Source: Clostridia bacterium (GTDB taxonomy: Bacteria > Bacillota > Clostridia > Oscillospirales > Acutalibacteraceae). Taken from it: a stretch of 64,000 nt of DNA. The stretch lies in the NCBI GenBank assembly GCA_017466365.1, contig JAFTUG010000009.1, positions 81,726 to 145,725 of the forward strand, in the 5' to 3' direction. This document shows, piece after piece, positions 1 to 10,808 of the stretch (its first letter is position 1; each line of letters opens with the position of its first letter). The position numbers and the translations under genes were made by a program. The notes beneath the pieces are model-generated. The model had not been told where the DNA came from. It worked only from the letters and a program-made list of their open reading frames with translations, and did not search any database.

Positions 1-1377
1 TGGGTTGAGCATGACCCTCTTGCAATTCTCTACAGTCAGTTTCAGGCGGTATCTTCATGCATAATGCAGGGCGGAATCAGCCCCGAGGATATCGCAGGCA
101 TAGGCATCACAAATCAGCGTGAAACAACAATTCTTTGGGACAGACAGACGGGTAAGCCTGTTTATAACGCAATCGTATGGCAATGCCGCAGAACGGCGGA
201 AATCTGCGAAGAGCTTAAGGCGCAGGGTCTTGAAGAATACATAAAAGAAAAAACCGGTCTTGTTGTTGACGCATATTTTTCCGCAACAAAAATAAAGTGG
301 ATTCTCGATAATGTTCCCGCCGCAAAAGAGCTTGCCGAGCAGGGCAGACTACTTTTCGGAACGGTTGAAACATGGCTTATCTGGAATCTTACGGGCGGAA
401 GCGTTCATGTTACCGACTATTCAAATGCATCAAGAACAATGCTCTTTGATGTTGATAACCTTTGCTGGGATAAATTCCTTTGCGAAAAGCTCGGAATTCC
501 CATGTCAATTCTTCCCGAGCCCGTTCCCTCAAGCAAGGTTTACGGCAGAGTTTCAAAGGGCATTCTCGGCCTTGAATTCCTTGAAGGTATCCCCATCTGC
601 GGTGCGATCGGCGACCAGCCCGCCGCACTTTTCGGTCAGGGCTGCTTTGAAGCGGGTCAGGCTAAAAATACATACGGCACAGGCTGCTTCCTGCTTATGA
701 ATACAGGCAAAACCCGTGTAAAATCAAAGAATAATCTTGTAACGGGCGTTGCATGGGGCATCGAAAATGAGGTTGAATATGCAATCGAAGGCTCGGCTTT
801 CAATGCAGGCTCGGTTATCAAATGGCTGCGTGACGAGCTTCATATGATTGACACCGCAAAGCGCTGCGACGAGCTTGCGGAAAGTGTTCCCGATGCAAAC
901 GGAATTTATTTTGTTCCTGCATTTACGGGACTCGGTGCACCTTATTGGGATATGTATGCAAGAGGAACTCTTGTCGGTCTTACAAGAGGCGTAAACAGAG
1001 CGCATATCGCAAGAAGTGTGCTTGAAGCAATCGCATATCAGGTAACAGACCTTCTTGAAGCGATGAAATCCGATTCGGGTATCGACTTCACGGAGCTTCG
1101 TGTTGACGGCGGCGCAAGTGTCAGCAACATTATGATGAAGATTCAGGCGGATATGATAAGATGCAGCGTGAACCGCCCCAAAAACGTTGAAACAACGGCT
1201 CTCGGTGCGGCTTACCTTGCAGGTCTTGCCGTCGGTCTTTGGGAAAGCAAAGAAGAAATTCAGAATAACCGCAAGGTTGAAAGAGTTTTTGAGCCTGAAA
1301 TGGAGCTTGACCAAAGAAATGAACTTTATGCAGGCTGGAAAAAGGCTGTTGAATGCTCAATGGGCTGGGCAAAATAA
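1..1377 (+). CDS. glpK: Glycerol kinase, 5' truncated by the window edge
   Basis: ATP-dependent phosphorylation of glycerol to sn-glycerol 3-phosphate in the cytoplasm (FGGY carbohydrate kinase family). The reading frame is open from base 1, beginning WVEHDP, a stretch that lies about 40 residues into known glycerol kinases, so the true start is outside the window and the ATG at 64 is internal. Seen in the sequence: GITNQRETT, the ADP/substrate segments [13 protein letters not shown] and NTYGTGCF, and GLGAPYWD near the middle. About 458 of roughly 500 residues are visible. The stop is TAA. Malic enzyme follows after 15 bases, so the two are probably co-transcribed. Confidence 0.95.
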   Translation, partial: WVEHDPLAILYSQFQAVSSCIMQGGISPEDIAGIGITNQRETTILWDRQTGKPVYNAIVWQCRRTAEICEELKAQGLEEYIKEKTGLVVDAYFSATKIKWILDNVPAAKELAEQGRLLFGTVETWLIWNLTGGSVHVTDYSNASRTMLFDVDNLCWDKFLCEKLGIPMSILPEPVPSSKVYGRVSKGILGLEFLEGIPICGAIGDQPAALFGQGCFEAGQAKNTYGTGCFLLMNTGKTRVKSKNNLVTGVAWGIENEVEYAIEGSAFNAGSVIKWLRDELHMIDTAKRCDELAESVPDANGIYFVPAFTGLGAPYWDMYARGTLVGLTRGVNRAHIARSVLEAIAYQVTDLLEAMKSDSGIDFTELRVDGGASVSNIMMKIQADMIRCSVNRPKNVETTALGAAYLAGLAVGLWESKEEIQNNRKVERVFEPEMELDQRNELYAGWKKAVECSMGWAK

Positions 1378-1392
1378 ATTGGAGATGTTAAA

Positions 1393-2562
1393 ATGGATTA
1401 TTTAAAGGAGTCTTTGCGGCTTCATTACGAATGGAAGGGCAAGCTTGAAACAAAAGCGAGAGCAGATGCCGCTTGCAAGCAGGATTTGTCGCTTGCATAT
1501 ACCCCCGGCGTTGCCGCACCCTGCCTTGAAATTCAAAAGGATATTAATAAAAGCTATGAGCTTACAAGAAGATGGAATACCGTTGCTGTCATAACCGACG
1601 GCACGGCTGTTCTCGGTCTGGGCGACATCGGACCCGAAGCAGGTATGCCTGTTATGGAGGGTAAGTGCCTTCTTTTCAAGGCTTTTGCCGATATTGATGC
1701 AATTCCTCTCTGCATCCGCTCAAAGGATACGGATGAAATCGTTAAATCCGTTTCGCTTTTTGCAGGAAGCTTCGGCGGCATAAATCTTGAGGATATTGCG
1801 GCTCCCAGATGCTTTGAAATTGAAAGAAAATTAAAGGAAATCTGCGATATTCCCGTATTCCATGATGATCAGCACGGCACTGCGGTTGTTGTGCTTGCGG
1901 CTGTGCTTAACGCGCTTCGCTGTGTCGGTAAAAAGCTTGAAAATTGCACAGTTGCAATGAGCGGTGCAGGCTCTGCGGGCTCGGCTATCGCAAAGCTCCT
2001 CAATGCCTGCGGTGCGGGGAATATTATTATGAGCGACAGAGAGGGGATTATCTGCAAGGGTCAGCCTCTTTCACCTGCTTTTGATGAACTTGCCGATTTT
2101 ACGAATAAAAACCGTATTACCGGCACTCTTGCCGATGCAATGAGGGGCGCGGATGTGTTTGTCGGCGTTTCCGCAGGCGGAATAGTCAGCAAGGAAATGG
2201 TTGCATCCATGGCTGAAAACGCTGTTGTTATGGCAATGGCAAATCCTTCGCCCGAAATTATGCCCGATGAGGCGCTTGCCGCAGGTGCTGCCGTAGTCGG
2301 TACGGGCAGAAGCGATTTTCCCAATCAGATCAACAATGTTCTTGCCTTCCCGGGAATTTTCAGAGGTGCGCTTGACGTGAGGGCATCGGATATCAATGAG
2401 GAAATGAAGCTTGCCGCCGCTCATGCGATAGCAGACCTTGTTTCGGAAGATAAACTCTGCCCCGAATATATCCTTCCCGAGGCGTTTGATGAGAGGGTGG
2501 GACCTGCCGTTGCAAAGGCTGTCGCAGCTGCAGCCGGAGACAGTAAAGTTGCACGAATTTAA
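1393..2562 (+). CDS. NAD(P)-dependent malic enzyme (oxaloacetate-decarboxylating)
   Basis: Oxidative decarboxylation of malate to pyruvate, a 389-residue short bacterial malic enzyme. Motifs seen: YTPGVAAPC near residue 36, the metal and substrate segment GLGDIGPEAGMPVMEGK, HDDQHGTAVV near 157, and the dinucleotide-binding GAGSAGSAIA near 190. The ATG is preceded by GGAG eight bases upstream. The gene lies 15 bases after glpK, so glycerol entry and pyruvate formation may be linked on one transcript. The length and motifs leave little doubt about the family; NAD versus NADP preference cannot be read here. Confidence 0.93.
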   Translation: MDYLKESLRLHYEWKGKLETKARADAACKQDLSLAYTPGVAAPCLEIQKDINKSYELTRRWNTVAVITDGTAVLGLGDIGPEAGMPVMEGKCLLFKAFADIDAIPLCIRSKDTDEIVKSVSLFAGSFGGINLEDIAAPRCFEIERKLKEICDIPVFHDDQHGTAVVVLAAVLNALRCVGKKLENCTVAMSGAGSAGSAIAKLLNACGAGNIIMSDREGIICKGQPLSPAFDELADFTNKNRITGTLADAMRGADVFVGVSAGGIVSKEMVASMAENAVVMAMANPSPEIMPDEALAAGAAVVGTGRSDFPNQINNVLAFPGIFRGALDVRASDINEEMKLAAAHAIADLVSEDKLCPEYILPEAFDERVGPAVAKAVAAAAGDSKVARI

Positions 2563-2733
2563 CGGATAAAGTTTAGCAAAAATAAACAAAAAATGTTGCA
2601 GTAATATTTATTTGTTTTTTTGCTATTGCTTTATTTTATAAAATATGCAATAATTATTCAGTAAAAATGGACTGAAGTGTTAAAACTTCTTCGGATTTAC
2701 ATCTGAAATTCAAAATTTTAAGGAGGAAAACTT

Positions 2734-5700
2734 ATGTCCAAAATGAAAAAGGTCATCAGCCTTGTGCTTTGTTTCGCACTTTTTGCAGGAACATTTGCAT
2801 TCCTTGGTGATCTCATCGCACCTTCCGCAAGTGCAGCAGAAGGTACAACAAACGTAAAAACATTTGCAGAAGTAGATGCAGCATACGACAAGTACGTCTA
2901 TGTCGGACTTGATGTTATCGAAGTTGCAAACGGCAAACTCACCGACGGTTATGTTAACGCTGGTGACTGGCTTGAATACCGTTGTACAATCCTTTCCGAT
3001 ATGTATGTCGGTAACTCCGCTCCTCATATCGTATATGAAAGAGATTTCTTCGATGTTCGTGTTGTTACAAGTACAACACCCAGCACATCCACAACATTTG
3101 AGAAGGCAGACTATGAAGGCAACAAGAAGTTCCCTGACGGTTCCTTTATGAACCCCGATCATCCCTATGCAGCACCCAATGTTCCTTCATACAACACACT
3201 TACAGCACTTCCCTATACAAACGTTGTAACCCAGATGGGCTTCTGTGAAATCGACGAAGCAACATATTCAAACTGGGACTTTGTTAAGGCAAACCTTGGT
3301 GTTACCACAACAGCATGGAACTCAAACTTCCCCATGACAGAAGACACATGGATTCTTTCATGGTACGTAAGAGTTAAGGAAGGCCTTAAAGATGGCGAAA
3401 CAGGTGAATCCTTCTCACCCGAAGCAATCTATAAGCACAACATCAACCCCTCAACAGGTAAGGGTGACTCCAGAAGACTTGCTGATATCTTCACAGCAGA
3501 TAAACAGGGCACATACGCATCTTCAACATCACTCGCACTCAGATATAATGTTGTTAAGCACGTTCTTCTTGACGACTGCTCACACACATTCACTATCGGC
3601 GTAAATCCCGCTGATAACCCCGAAGTTATCGAAAAAGAGCCTGTTACCTTCAACTATGTTGACGGCACAGTAATCGAAACAACCGAATATGCCGAAGGCG
3701 AAACAATCGTTATCCCCGAGGTTGCAAACCTTATCGGTTGGGCTGATTCAACAGGTAAGCTTGTTGAAATCAATACAACAATGGGTCAGAGAGCTCTCAC
3801 ATACACAGCAGTTCTCTCAACAGATAAGTTTGATGTTAAGATTAATCTTGACGGCGGCGCATTTGCAGAAGACGCAGCTCTTCCCGAAGGCGCAGTTAAG
3901 AATGCTGACGGCTCCGTAACCGTTAAGGCAGCATTCGGTGAGGAATATGACCTCACAGCTCTTCCTGTTCCCGAAAAGGCAGGCTATAAGGCAACATGGG
4001 ATCCCGCAACCGTAAAGGTTGAAAGCACAAAGGGTGCAACAGCAAAGGTTAAGTGGACTGCAGACACATTCACTGCAAAGTTCTATCTTGATAAGGCTGC
4101 ATATGAAGCAGACGCAGAAGCACTCAAATCAATTGATGTTGATTACAAGGCAACTCTTACATACGGCAGCGCAGCAGAGCTCGCAGCAATGAAGGTTGAC
4201 AGCAAGTTTGCAGGTTGGATTAATGCTGCAACAGGCGAAAAGGTAAGCTCACAGGTTGCTATCGGTGCTTACAATTTCACAGAAGATACAGAATTCTACG
4301 GCGACTGGACTCCCTATAACAGCACAGTAACTGTTTGGGGCCGTGACTATGCAAACGGCGGCTGGAAGGTTCTCGGAACCAAGTACGCAGATGCAGGCAC
4401 AACTCTTAAGATTAACGACCTCAAGGCTTATGTTAACGAAGAAACCACAGGCACAGCTGCTGCACAGTATGTTGTTGCAGGTTCAGAAAGCACATACAGC
4501 TCCGATACCGCAATCAGAAATGATTTCGTAATGGCAGAAGGCAACAAGGATGTTTATATTTACACAAGCATTAAGTTTGACGTAACATTCAAGGTTCCCG
4601 TATTCGATGAAAACGGCTACATTACAGAAGAATACAAAGATGAAGTAAAGAGCGTTACATCATCAGCAACAGACGATAAATACTTGACCGCTACCATACT
4701 TGCATCCGCTCCCGCAAAGATGACAGGTTATAAGTTCACAGGCTGGACTGATGCAGAAGGCAATGTTTACCCCGAAGGCAACATCGCATTTGATTATGCA
4801 AACGGCACAGCTTATGAATTCACCGCAGTGTATGAAGAGGTTGAATATACAATCGAATTCATCGTTAATAACGCATCGGCACTTAAGGAAACCATCAAGG
4901 CTGAAGGCACATACACTGTAGGCGATACATTCAAGCTTTCCGAAATGACACTCGTTAAGGAAGACGGCACAGAAGGCATTCTTCCCGAAATCGGTATTGA
5001 AAACAGTGAACAGGCAGGCGGTCCCTACAGAAACGTTAACGGCTATAAGTTCACCGGCTGGAAGGTTGGTACACAGACTGCAAACCTTACAGATTTCGAT
5101 ATCACAACAGAAGTTGAAATCACTCCCGCAGTTATCAGTGCAGTAACACTCAACGAAACAATCAGCATTAAGGGCTTCTGGGAAGCACTTTACTACGATT
5201 TCGTAGCTCACTACAGCACAGGCGAAGTTGATGCAGAAGGCAACCTTGTTTATAAGGCAATGCCCGCTGTTCAGGTTCAGACCGGCAAGAGCCTTGATGC
5301 AGCTTATGCAGCAGCTCTTGAAACAGTTAACGCAAACCTTCCCGAAGGCAAGAAATTCTCACTCTGGAAGCTTGAGGACGGTTCAAAGCAGCCCAACAAC
5401 ATGCCTGCATACGGCGTTGAGGTTTATGCAACATATCGCGGCAGATCACTTTCAATTTACCTTGATTACAACTACGGCACAGAAGAAGCTCCCGTTGAAC
5501 TTAAGGATTCAATGATCAAGAGCGCACAGTACAGCAAGTATCTCTTCGACGGCGTTGACGTTGAAAATGATATTCCCGAAGGCGAGCTTAATTCAATCGC
5601 TAACATGATCAGAATGTCAGTTGTTACTTCAGCAAACAGACCCGGAGAAGACTATGAAGTTGTAAACTGGAAGATTTATTATGTTGAAAGCGACAACGTA

Positions 5701-6144
5701 GAAGATATTTATAACAAGGAAAATTGGCGCGAAGGTATCAGCGATATCGAAGGCTCCACAATTGCTAAATATAACCTTATCTTCCAGGTAGAGTGGAAGG
5801 CACATAAGGACTTCCTCTTCAGAGTTTATAATACAGACGGTGCTCTTCGCAGCGCTATCGATAAGAAGTTCCAGAGACATTTCTGGTACATGAATAAGCC
5901 TGTTGATGAAGAAAACGCAGAGCCTCTCAACGCTCTTCCCGAAAGACTTATCATTCTTGGCTTCCTTCCCAAGCTTGACGGCTTCTCATTCGACAGATTC
6001 TTTGAAGCTGACATGTGGGCAAATATCAGCATCAGAGTTGATCCTATCAGCCTTTCAAAGGCATGGCTCAATCCCGCAAACTGGGGCGCACTTCTTGAAG
6101 CTCTCTTCAATGGTCTTTCATCAGGCTTCGGCGGTGCTATCTGA
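2734..6144 (+). CDS. Large secreted surface protein with InlB-type (Listeria-Bacteroides) repeats
   Basis: A 1136-residue exported protein. The N-terminus is a clear Sec signal peptide: KMKK, a hydrophobic core (LVLCFALFAGTFAFLG) and SASAAEG as probable cleavage region. The body contains repeated beta-rich units with the pattern GYKxTGW (for example near residues 670 and 770), typical of the InlB B-repeat/Flg_new family that extends surface proteins. No LPXTG sorting signal or C-terminal membrane anchor is visible, so attachment to the wall is unclear. The start has a strong AAGGAGG ribosome binding site. It stands alone, with a terminator directly after. Function is unknown; an adhesin or surface-layer role is a guess. 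Confidence 0.85.
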   Translation: MSKMKKVISLVLCFALFAGTFAFLGDLIAPSASAAEGTTNVKTFAEVDAAYDKYVYVGLDVIEVANGKLTDGYVNAGDWLEYRCTILSDMYVGNSAPHIVYERDFFDVRVVTSTTPSTSTTFEKADYEGNKKFPDGSFMNPDHPYAAPNVPSYNTLTALPYTNVVTQMGFCEIDEATYSNWDFVKANLGVTTTAWNSNFPMTEDTWILSWYVRVKEGLKDGETGESFSPEAIYKHNINPSTGKGDSRRLADIFTADKQGTYASSTSLALRYNVVKHVLLDDCSHTFTIGVNPADNPEVIEKEPVTFNYVDGTVIETTEYAEGETIVIPEVANLIGWADSTGKLVEINTTMGQRALTYTAVLSTDKFDVKINLDGGAFAEDAALPEGAVKNADGSVTVKAAFGEEYDLTALPVPEKAGYKATWDPATVKVESTKGATAKVKWTADTFTAKFYLDKAAYEADAEALKSIDVDYKATLTYGSAAELAAMKVDSKFAGWINAATGEKVSSQVAIGAYNFTEDTEFYGDWTPYNSTVTVWGRDYANGGWKVLGTKYADAGTTLKINDLKAYVNEETTGTAAAQYVVAGSESTYSSDTAIRNDFVMAEGNKDVYIYTSIKFDVTFKVPVFDENGYITEEYKDEVKSVTSSATDDKYLTATILASAPAKMTGYKFTGWTDAEGNVYPEGNIAFDYANGTAYEFTAVYEEVEYTIEFIVNNASALKETIKAEGTYTVGDTFKLSEMTLVKEDGTEGILPEIGIENSEQAGGPYRNVNGYKFTGWKVGTQTANLTDFDITTEVEITPAVISAVTLNETISIKGFWEALYYDFVAHYSTGEVDAEGNLVYKAMPAVQVQTGKSLDAAYAAALETVNANLPEGKKFSLWKLEDGSKQPNNMPAYGVEVYATYRGRSLSIYLDYNYGTEEAPVELKDSMIKSAQYSKYLFDGVDVENDIPEGELNSIANMIRMSVVTSANRPGEDYEVVNWKIYYVESDNVEDIYNKENWREGISDIEGSTIAKYNLIFQVEWKAHKDFLFRVYNTDGALRSAIDKKFQRHFWYMNKPVDEENAEPLNALPERLIILGFLPKLDGFSFDRFFEADMWANISIRVDPISLSKAWLNPANWGALLEALFNGLSSGFGGAI

Positions 6145-6180
6145 TTAACGGATTAATCCGAACACAATAAGCTAAACAAA

Positions 6181-6208
6181 ACTCCTCTGCGTGAAAACGC
6201 AGGGGAGT
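6181..6208 (+). terminator. Intrinsic terminator after the surface protein
   Basis: A hairpin with 12-base arms (ACTCCTCTGCGT and ACGCAGGGGAGT, one G-T pair) and GAAA loop, followed by TTTTAAT. It lies 36 bases after the stop of the 2734-6144 gene. Confidence 0.9.
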
Positions 6209-6264
6209 TTTAATATGCTTGCAATTAATCGTACTGCAGAGGCGGATATTATTTGTCGCAAAAA

Positions 6265-6294
6265 AACAAGGGGCTGTTTTCACAGTCCCTTGTT
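6265..6294 (-). terminator. Intrinsic terminator of the minus-strand lipoprotein gene
   Basis: The inverted repeat AACAAGGGGCTG / CAGTCCCTTGTT sits just past the 6303 stop. Read on the minus strand it is followed by a run of T, so it should end the transcript of the small lipoprotein gene and its upstream neighbour. Confidence 0.8.
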
Positions 6295-6302
6295 TAATGT
6301 GC

Positions 6303-6524
6303 TTACATTGTTGTATTGCTGTTGTCGGTTATATTGCCCGTCATATCAGGCATAACGTCCGTCATATCATCCGCAAGGGATGAAAGCTCGGTTTCAAGCT
6401 CGGTGAGAACGGGAGAATCCTCGCTCTTATCGGTAACTTTGCCGCCCTCTGCTCCGTTGCAGCCTGCAAATGCAAGAGCAATAAGAATAACCGCAACTGA
6501 AAGAATAAATGTTGTTTTTTTCAT
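6303..6524 (-). CDS. Small lipoprotein of unknown function
   Basis: A 73-residue product starting MKKTTFIL. A short charged N-terminus, a hydrophobic stretch and the lipobox LAFAGC mark it as a lipoprotein anchored outside the membrane, and the remainder is a short acidic, low-complexity tail rich in D, E and T. The start at 6524 is preferred over an upstream in-frame codon at 6551 because GGAAAGGAG lies just before it and the signal begins there. No family recognised. Confidence 0.7.
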   Translation of the reverse strand: MKKTTFILSVAVILIALAFAGCNGAEGGKVTDKSEDSPVLTELETELSSLADDMTDVMPDMTGNITDNSNTTM

Positions 6525-6604
6525 ATCATTACTCCTTTCCGACCAAGTCACAACTTTCGTTTGCGATTATTTTAACCGTACGGGAGCATAATATTCATAT
6601 GTTT

Positions 6605-7249
6605 TTATTTTTTTGCTTTCTTAAGCTTTTTGGGAGCTTTTTCTTCTTTGGGTTCGCCGATTTCGACGATGTAGAATGCGGCTGTCCATACAAGAAGAGC
6701 AACGAAAACAATTATCATTCCATTGTGGAATCCGCCGAAGGCAAGAGTATCAACAAGAACTATTTCGCCGAGAAGCGAAACGAGCCAGCCTGAGGAGAAA
6801 ATTTTGACAACATTGATTGTTCCGTCCAAAATCGGAGCTGCAGCAGCGTTAAAGCAGGCTGTCATTGTGATAACCGCCGCAATGCCTGCAACGGAGGCGA
6901 TAATAACAGGAATTCTCTTGTCACTGCAAATTGACCATATAATAATAAAAATTGCCGCAATAATTGCAATTGCAAAAGCGATAACCGTTGCAATAAGCTC
7001 TCCCTTTATGGGGTCAAGAATTGCAGGGAATTCAACGGGTCCGGAGGATTTAATGTCTTCATATGTGAAGCCGACTATTGTGTCGGTTCCGAGGAAAAAT
7101 CCGATAATCTGCTTAAGGGTGAATGTTTCTTCAATACCCGCATCAACAAGTGTTGTTGAAAGTCTTACAAGAACAAATTCAAGCAGAAGTGCTACGGGGA
7201 AGATTATTGCCGCAAGGAGCGCATTCACGATGCGATAAACATATTTCAT
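6605..7249 (-). CDS. Integral membrane protein of unknown function
   Basis: A 214-residue protein with about five hydrophobic segments (residues about 7-30, 87-108, 113-133, 150-170 and 178-197) and a basic, lysine-rich cytoplasmic-looking tail ending KKLKKAKK. No catalytic motif is recognisable. It lies 21 bases downstream of glnS on the same strand and may be the distal gene of the gltX-glnS transcript. Confidence 0.7.
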   Translation of the reverse strand: MKYVYRIVNALLAAIIFPVALLLEFVLVRLSTTLVDAGIEETFTLKQIIGFFLGTDTIVGFTYEDIKSSGPVEFPAILDPIKGELIATVIAFAIAIIAAIFIIIWSICSDKRIPVIIASVAGIAAVITMTACFNAAAAPILDGTINVVKIFSSGWLVSLLGEIVLVDTLAFGGFHNGMIIVFVALLVWTAAFYIVEIGEPKEEKAPKKLKKAKK

Positions 7250-7270
7250 GGCAAAAATCCTTTCTTTTAA

Positions 7271-8926
7271 TTATTTCCAAGAGGTGTTGAGTGCAACGGT
7301 GCGGTTGAAAATGAGCTTTTCATCGGTTGAGTTTTTGTCAACGCAGAAATAACCCTGACGCATAAACTGGAAGGTGTCACCGCATTTGGAGTTGCCTATA
7401 CCGCCCTCAACAAGGCAGCCTTCAAGAATCTCAAGAGAATTGGGGTTGAGATGGGTGAGATAATTCTCTTTGCCGTCTGCCATGGGGTCTTCAACGTTGA
7501 AAAGGCGGTCATAAAGGCGGATTTCGCATTTTTTGCAGTCCGAAGCGCTGACCCAGTGAATTGTGCCCTTAACCTTTCTGCCGTCGGGTGCATTGCCGCC
7601 CTTTGATTCGGGGTCATAGGTGCAGTGAAGGCAGGTAACTTCGCCGTTTTCGTCGGTTTCCCAGCTGTTGCAGGTTACGAGATATGCGCTCTTGAGACGT
7701 ACTTCATTACCGGGATAAAGTCTGAAATACTTCTTGGGAGGCTCAACCATAAAGTCATCACGTTCAACGAAAAGCTCTCTTGAGAAATGAACGGTTCTTG
7801 TGCCGAGTTCGGGCTTAAGAGGATTGATTTCAACCTCGATTGCCTCGCTCTGTCCCTCGGGGTAGTTGTCGATAATAACCTTAAGAGGACGGAGAACAGC
7901 CATTGCACGGGGTGCGTTTTCGTTGAGATTATCTCTTACGCAGGCTTCAAGCAGACCGTAGTCAACAACGCTGTCTGCCTTTGAAACGCCGATGCGGTTT
8001 ATGAAATCACGAACCGCTGCTGCAGGGTAGCCTCTTCTTCTCATACCGCAAAGAGTAATCATTCTGGGGTCGTCCCAACCGTCAACTGTTCCGTTCTGCA
8101 CCATTGCAAGGTTATATCTCTTGCTTGTTACGCAGTAGTTGAGGTTGAGGCGGGCAAACTCAATCTGTCTGGGAGGCTCTTCAAAACCGATTTCTTGGAT
8201 GAACCAGTCATAAAGAGGTCTGTGATTTTCAAATTCAAGCGAGCAGAGTGAATAGGTAACGTTTTCCCTTGCATCCGAAAGGGGATGAGCGAAGTCATAC
8301 ATGGGATATACGCACCATTTATCGCCTGTCTGATGGTGAGTAACATGAGCTATTCTGTAAATAACGGGGTCACGCATGTTGATGTTGGGCGATGCCATAT
8401 CAATCTTTGCACGGAGAGTTTTTTCACCGTTTGCGAATTCGCCTGCGGTCATGCGTGCGAAAAGATCAAGGTTTTCTTCAACCGAGCGGTCACGGTAGGG
8501 GCTGTTTTTGCCGGGCTCGGTGAGAGTTCCTCTGTATTCTCTGATTTCGTCGGCAGTAAGGTCGCAAACATATGCCTTGCCTTTCTTGATGAGCTTGATT
8601 GCACACTCATAGATGAAATCGAAATAGCTTGAAGCATAGAAAACATTGTTCCACTTGAAGCCGAGCCATTCGATATCAGCTTTGATTGCATCAACGTATT
8701 CAACATCTTCCTTTGAGGGATTGGTGTCGTCAAGACGGAGATTGCAAATGCCGCCGTATTTTTCGGCTGTTGCAAAGTCGATTGTGATAGCCTTTGCGTG
8801 ACCGATATGGAGATATCCGTTGGGCTCGGGCGGGAAACGGGTCTGAACACGGGAATTTACACCGTTTGCAAGGTCTTCGTCTATAAAATCATAAATAAAA
8901 TTTGAAGAGGTATTGATTTCGTCCAT
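7271..8926 (-). CDS. glnS: Glutaminyl-tRNA synthetase
   Basis: Charges tRNA-Gln with glutamine, a class I synthetase. Seen: [18 protein letters not shown] (HIGH motif), the DDTNP segment, [11 protein letters not shown], and [11 protein letters not shown] in the KMSKS position; 551 residues is the usual bacterial size. The ATG at 8926 is chosen over an in-frame TTG at 8944 because AAAGGA precedes the ATG and the protein then starts like its family. Many Firmicutes lack this enzyme and make Gln-tRNA by transamidation, so its presence matters here: it could charge a glutamine-type amber suppressor for the recoded prophage. The gene is 18 bases from gltX. Confidence 0.95.
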   Translation of the reverse strand: MDEINTSSNFIYDFIDEDLANGVNSRVQTRFPPEPNGYLHIGHAKAITIDFATAEKYGGICNLRLDDTNPSKEDVEYVDAIKADIEWLGFKWNNVFYASSYFDFIYECAIKLIKKGKAYVCDLTADEIREYRGTLTEPGKNSPYRDRSVEENLDLFARMTAGEFANGEKTLRAKIDMASPNINMRDPVIYRIAHVTHHQTGDKWCVYPMYDFAHPLSDARENVTYSLCSLEFENHRPLYDWFIQEIGFEEPPRQIEFARLNLNYCVTSKRYNLAMVQNGTVDGWDDPRMITLCGMRRRGYPAAAVRDFINRIGVSKADSVVDYGLLEACVRDNLNENAPRAMAVLRPLKVIIDNYPEGQSEAIEVEINPLKPELGTRTVHFSRELFVERDDFMVEPPKKYFRLYPGNEVRLKSAYLVTCNSWETDENGEVTCLHCTYDPESKGGNAPDGRKVKGTIHWVSASDCKKCEIRLYDRLFNVEDPMADGKENYLTHLNPNSLEILEGCLVEGGIGNSKCGDTFQFMRQGYFCVDKNSTDEKLIFNRTVALNTSWK

Positions 8927-8944
8927 TGTTATGTGTCCTTTCAA

Positions 8945-10603
8945 TTATAAATTGCTCAATGCATCATTAAGTCTTGCCTTTATTTCATCCTCGCCGAGAA
9001 GCTGCATGATTGAGTAAAGGTCGGGCGTGTTTTTGCGTGAGGTAAGGGCAATACGGATAACCGTTGAAATATCGCCAACGTGACCCTTGAATGCCTCGGG
9101 ATTTTTCTTGTATTCCTTAACATTGGGAGTGAAGCCGAGAGGCTCGCACATCTCCTTGATTTTTGCAAACCACATATCCTTGTCGTCCGCAAGAGAGAAG
9201 GTCTCGGCGTATTTTGAGATAATTGCCGCCGCATCTTCTTTTGCTATATTTTCGGGCATGGTGTAATCGGGCTGATAGAGTGATTTATAGAAATATGAAA
9301 CATAATCCTTAACCTCGTTCCATTTTGCAATGTCCTTACGGGGCTTGGGATTTTCTCTGTCAATGTTGACAATTGCGGTTGAGAATTCGGGGTCTGCGGT
9401 GAAAATATCATAGAACTCTGGGTCATATGTCTTTGCCCATTCTGCAACATTATCATAAACCTGTTGAGCGGTCATAACCGAAATAACGTTTTTGGAAACG
9501 TCGTTGAGCTTAACAAGGTCGAAAAGGCAGCCGCTTGAGCTCATTTTCTTAAGGTTGAAGGGGAATTTATCAATGCTTTCCTTCGGATTTGCTCTGCGCC
9601 AATCTTCAAAGTTGGAGTTAAGAAGGGTGAGAAGATATTCAAGCACGCTCTCCTTCGGGAAGCCCTGCTCAAAGAAATAGCTTACGGCAGCTTCGGGGTC
9701 CTTTCTCTTTGAAAGCTTGCGCTTATCGCCTGTTTCTTCGTCGATTTTCATAACCTGCGGAGTATGGGCGAATTTAGGTGCTTTATATCCGCAAACACGG
9801 AAAAGCTCAATGTGCTTGGGAACGGAGGAAATCCATTCCTCGCCTCTGATAACATGAGTTGTTCTCATAAAATGGTCATCGCAGGCATGTGCAAAATGAT
9901 AGGTAGGAATGCCGTCAGACTTAAGAAGAACCTCATCGATTATGTTTTCGGGCATTTCAATCTTGCCTCTGATAACATCCTCAAAAACAATTTTCTTGTC
10001 TTCGCTTCCGCTTGAACGCAGACGGAGCACCCAGGGCTTGCCTTCTGCAATATTCTTTTCAATTTCCTCATAAGTGAGGTCACGGCACTTTGCCCATTTT
10101 CCGAAGTAGCCCCAGATAAGTGCGTCGCCCTGCTCCTGCTCCTTGCGAAGCTCGGAAAGCTCGTCCGCCGTGCAGAAACACGGATAAGCAGCACCTTTTT
10201 CAACAAGGCTCTTTGCAACTGTCTGATAAATTTCAGCTCTCTTGCTTTGCGTATAGGGACCGTAAGCACCCTTTTCAGTGCCGTAGCCCGTAACGCCTTC
10301 GGTAAATTCAACGCCGAAATAGTTGAAGCCCTCGATGATTGCGGAAACGCCGTCGTCAATCTCACGCTTCTTATCGGTATCTTCAATTCTTAAGAATGAA
10401 ACGCCGTTTGTTGTCTGTGCGGTAAGCACGTCAACAAGTGCGCTGAAAAGTCCGCCGATGTGGAGATATCCCGTGGGTGAGGGAGCGAATCTTGCTACTC
10501 TTGCACCTTCGGGAAGATTTCTTGCAGGATAGAGATTCTCATAATAATCTGGCGTTTTATCAATATGCGGAAAAAGAAGCTCCGCCAATTTTTTGTTATC
10601 CAA
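8945..10603 (-). CDS. gltX: Glutamyl-tRNA synthetase
   Basis: Charges tRNA-Glu with glutamate. The HIGH-type motif is in RFAPSPTGYLHIGGL near residue 40, followed by LRIEDTDKKRE, and the KMSKS-type motif is KRKLSKRKDPE near residue 295. At 552 residues it is slightly longer than typical bacterial GltX. The start is a TTG with AGGAG about ten bases upstream; no nearer ATG fits. It is probably the first gene of a gltX-glnS transcript, with an AT-rich promoter region at 10610-10670. Whether it also misacylates tRNA-Gln cannot be told from sequence alone. Confidence 0.93.
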   Translation of the reverse strand: MDNKKLAELLFPHIDKTPDYYENLYPARNLPEGARVARFAPSPTGYLHIGGLFSALVDVLTAQTTNGVSFLRIEDTDKKREIDDGVSAIIEGFNYFGVEFTEGVTGYGTEKGAYGPYTQSKRAEIYQTVAKSLVEKGAAYPCFCTADELSELRKEQEQGDALIWGYFGKWAKCRDLTYEEIEKNIAEGKPWVLRLRSSGSEDKKIVFEDVIRGKIEMPENIIDEVLLKSDGIPTYHFAHACDDHFMRTTHVIRGEEWISSVPKHIELFRVCGYKAPKFAHTPQVMKIDEETGDKRKLSKRKDPEAAVSYFFEQGFPKESVLEYLLTLLNSNFEDWRRANPKESIDKFPFNLKKMSSSGCLFDLVKLNDVSKNVISVMTAQQVYDNVAEWAKTYDPEFYDIFTADPEFSTAIVNIDRENPKPRKDIAKWNEVKDYVSYFYKSLYQPDYTMPENIAKEDAAAIISKYAETFSLADDKDMWFAKIKEMCEPLGFTPNVKEYKKNPEAFKGHVGDISTVIRIALTSRKNTPDLYSIMQLLGEDEIKARLNDALSNL

Positions 10604-10808
10604 AATTATGCACTCCTATTTATACAATATAATTATAATTTTACTTATACCCTATTATTATTGCAGAAAACAGCGCAAGTATCAAGAGGAATTTTCAAAT
10701 TTTTGCCTTTGTTTTCCTCTTTTTTTCTGTTTTTATCCTCAAGCGGAATAATGGCAGACTCAATTGCCAAAAATACGGGTGAAATATATAAGTGAGAAGA
10801 GGTTAATT

